From Anaerolineae bacterium (GTDB taxonomy: Bacteria; Chloroflexota; Anaerolineae; Anaerolineales; Villigracilaceae), in contig PMLN01000301.1 of the NCBI GenBank assembly GCA_003158885.1, forward strand, positions 1 to 5,525: a stretch of 5,525 nt of DNA. The letters are read 5' to 3'. Position numbers and translations under genes: made by a program. Of this stretch, positions 5,391 to 5,525 are shown piece after piece. The notes beneath the pieces were generated by a model that searched no databases, was not told the DNA's origin, and was given only the letters and a program-made list of their open reading frames with translations. Within the stretch, counting starts at the first letter, position 1. Every line of letters starts with the position of its first letter.

Positions 5391-5525
5391 ATGAAAGCAG
5401 ATCGCAATATCACTACTCTTTTTGCGACGCGCATCATTCGTCTTTTCTGTTATGGGTTTCTTTCGGTTATCCTGGCGCTGTATCTTGCGCAAGTGGGTCT
5501 TTCTGAAAAGCAGATCGGTCTGCTC
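5391..5525 (+). CDS. MFS transporter, N-terminal 45 residues (3' end outside window)
   Basis: The reading frame is open from ATG 5391 to the window edge. After a short polar start (M-K-A-D-R-N-I-T-T-L-F-A-T-R) comes a hydrophobic helix (about 15-34, R-I-I-R-L-F-C-Y-G-F-L-S-V-I-L-A-L-Y-L). It is followed by Q-V-G-L-S-E-K-Q-I-G-L-L, the typical loop into helix 2 of Major Facilitator Superfamily exporters. It begins 5 bases after the ChrB-domain stop, with AAAAGG (5373-5378) upstream inside that gene, so the two are probably co-transcribed and translationally coupled. Substrate specificity cannot be judged from 45 residues. Context suggests efflux tied to the ChrB-domain protein. Confidence 0.8.
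   Translation, partial: MKADRNITTLFATRIIRLFCYGFLSVILALYLAQVGLSEKQIGLL

Overview
The window is a densely packed stretch of bacterial chromosome with every recognisable gene on the + strand. No RNA genes, insertion sequences or CRISPR arrays are visible, and no gap exceeds 300 bases; the largest is 1152-1338. The likely source is a Chloroflexota bacterium, probably class Anaerolineae. That rests on impression: small RRM proteins, an ECF sigma / zinc-finger anti-sigma pair with a DUF4367-like outer domain, an ABC-2 exporter, and a ChrB-domain protein next to an MFS gene. No rRNA or marker gene confirms it.

Layout. (1) 1-598: two tandem small RNA-binding proteins of the RRM family. The first is cut by the window edge and the second is complete. 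A strong intrinsic-terminator-like hairpin lies between them, ending only 28 bases before the second start codon. (2) 684-1151: a SRPBCC-fold (polyketide cyclase/START-like) protein. (3) 1339-4886: a tightly coupled four-gene unit encoding an ECF-type sigma factor, a membrane anti-sigma factor with an H-x3-C-x2-C zinc site, an ABC ATPase and an ABC-2 type permease. The sigma/anti-sigma and ATPase/permease junctions both overlap by 4 bases, and the middle junction is 10 bases. (4) 4948-5525: a stand-alone ChrB C-terminal-domain protein, followed after 5 bases by the N-terminus of an MFS transporter that runs off the window.

How the parts may work together. In the sigma unit, the anti-sigma factor probably holds the sigma factor at the membrane until an extracytoplasmic signal reaches its outer domain. 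The sigma factor would then switch on its own operon and with it a two-component exporter. The Bacillus subtilis sigY operon, which also joins an ECF sigma gene to an ABC exporter, is a precedent for this layout. The ChrB/MFS pair looks like a separate oxyanion-resistance or efflux unit in which an MFS protein stands where ChrA would be expected.

The points most worth a second look are the terminator placed in the leader of the second RRM gene, with a possible competing pairing, and a strong internal ribosome-binding site and ATG inside the anti-sigma gene. The latter would give a second protein without the zinc domain but with the membrane and outer domains.
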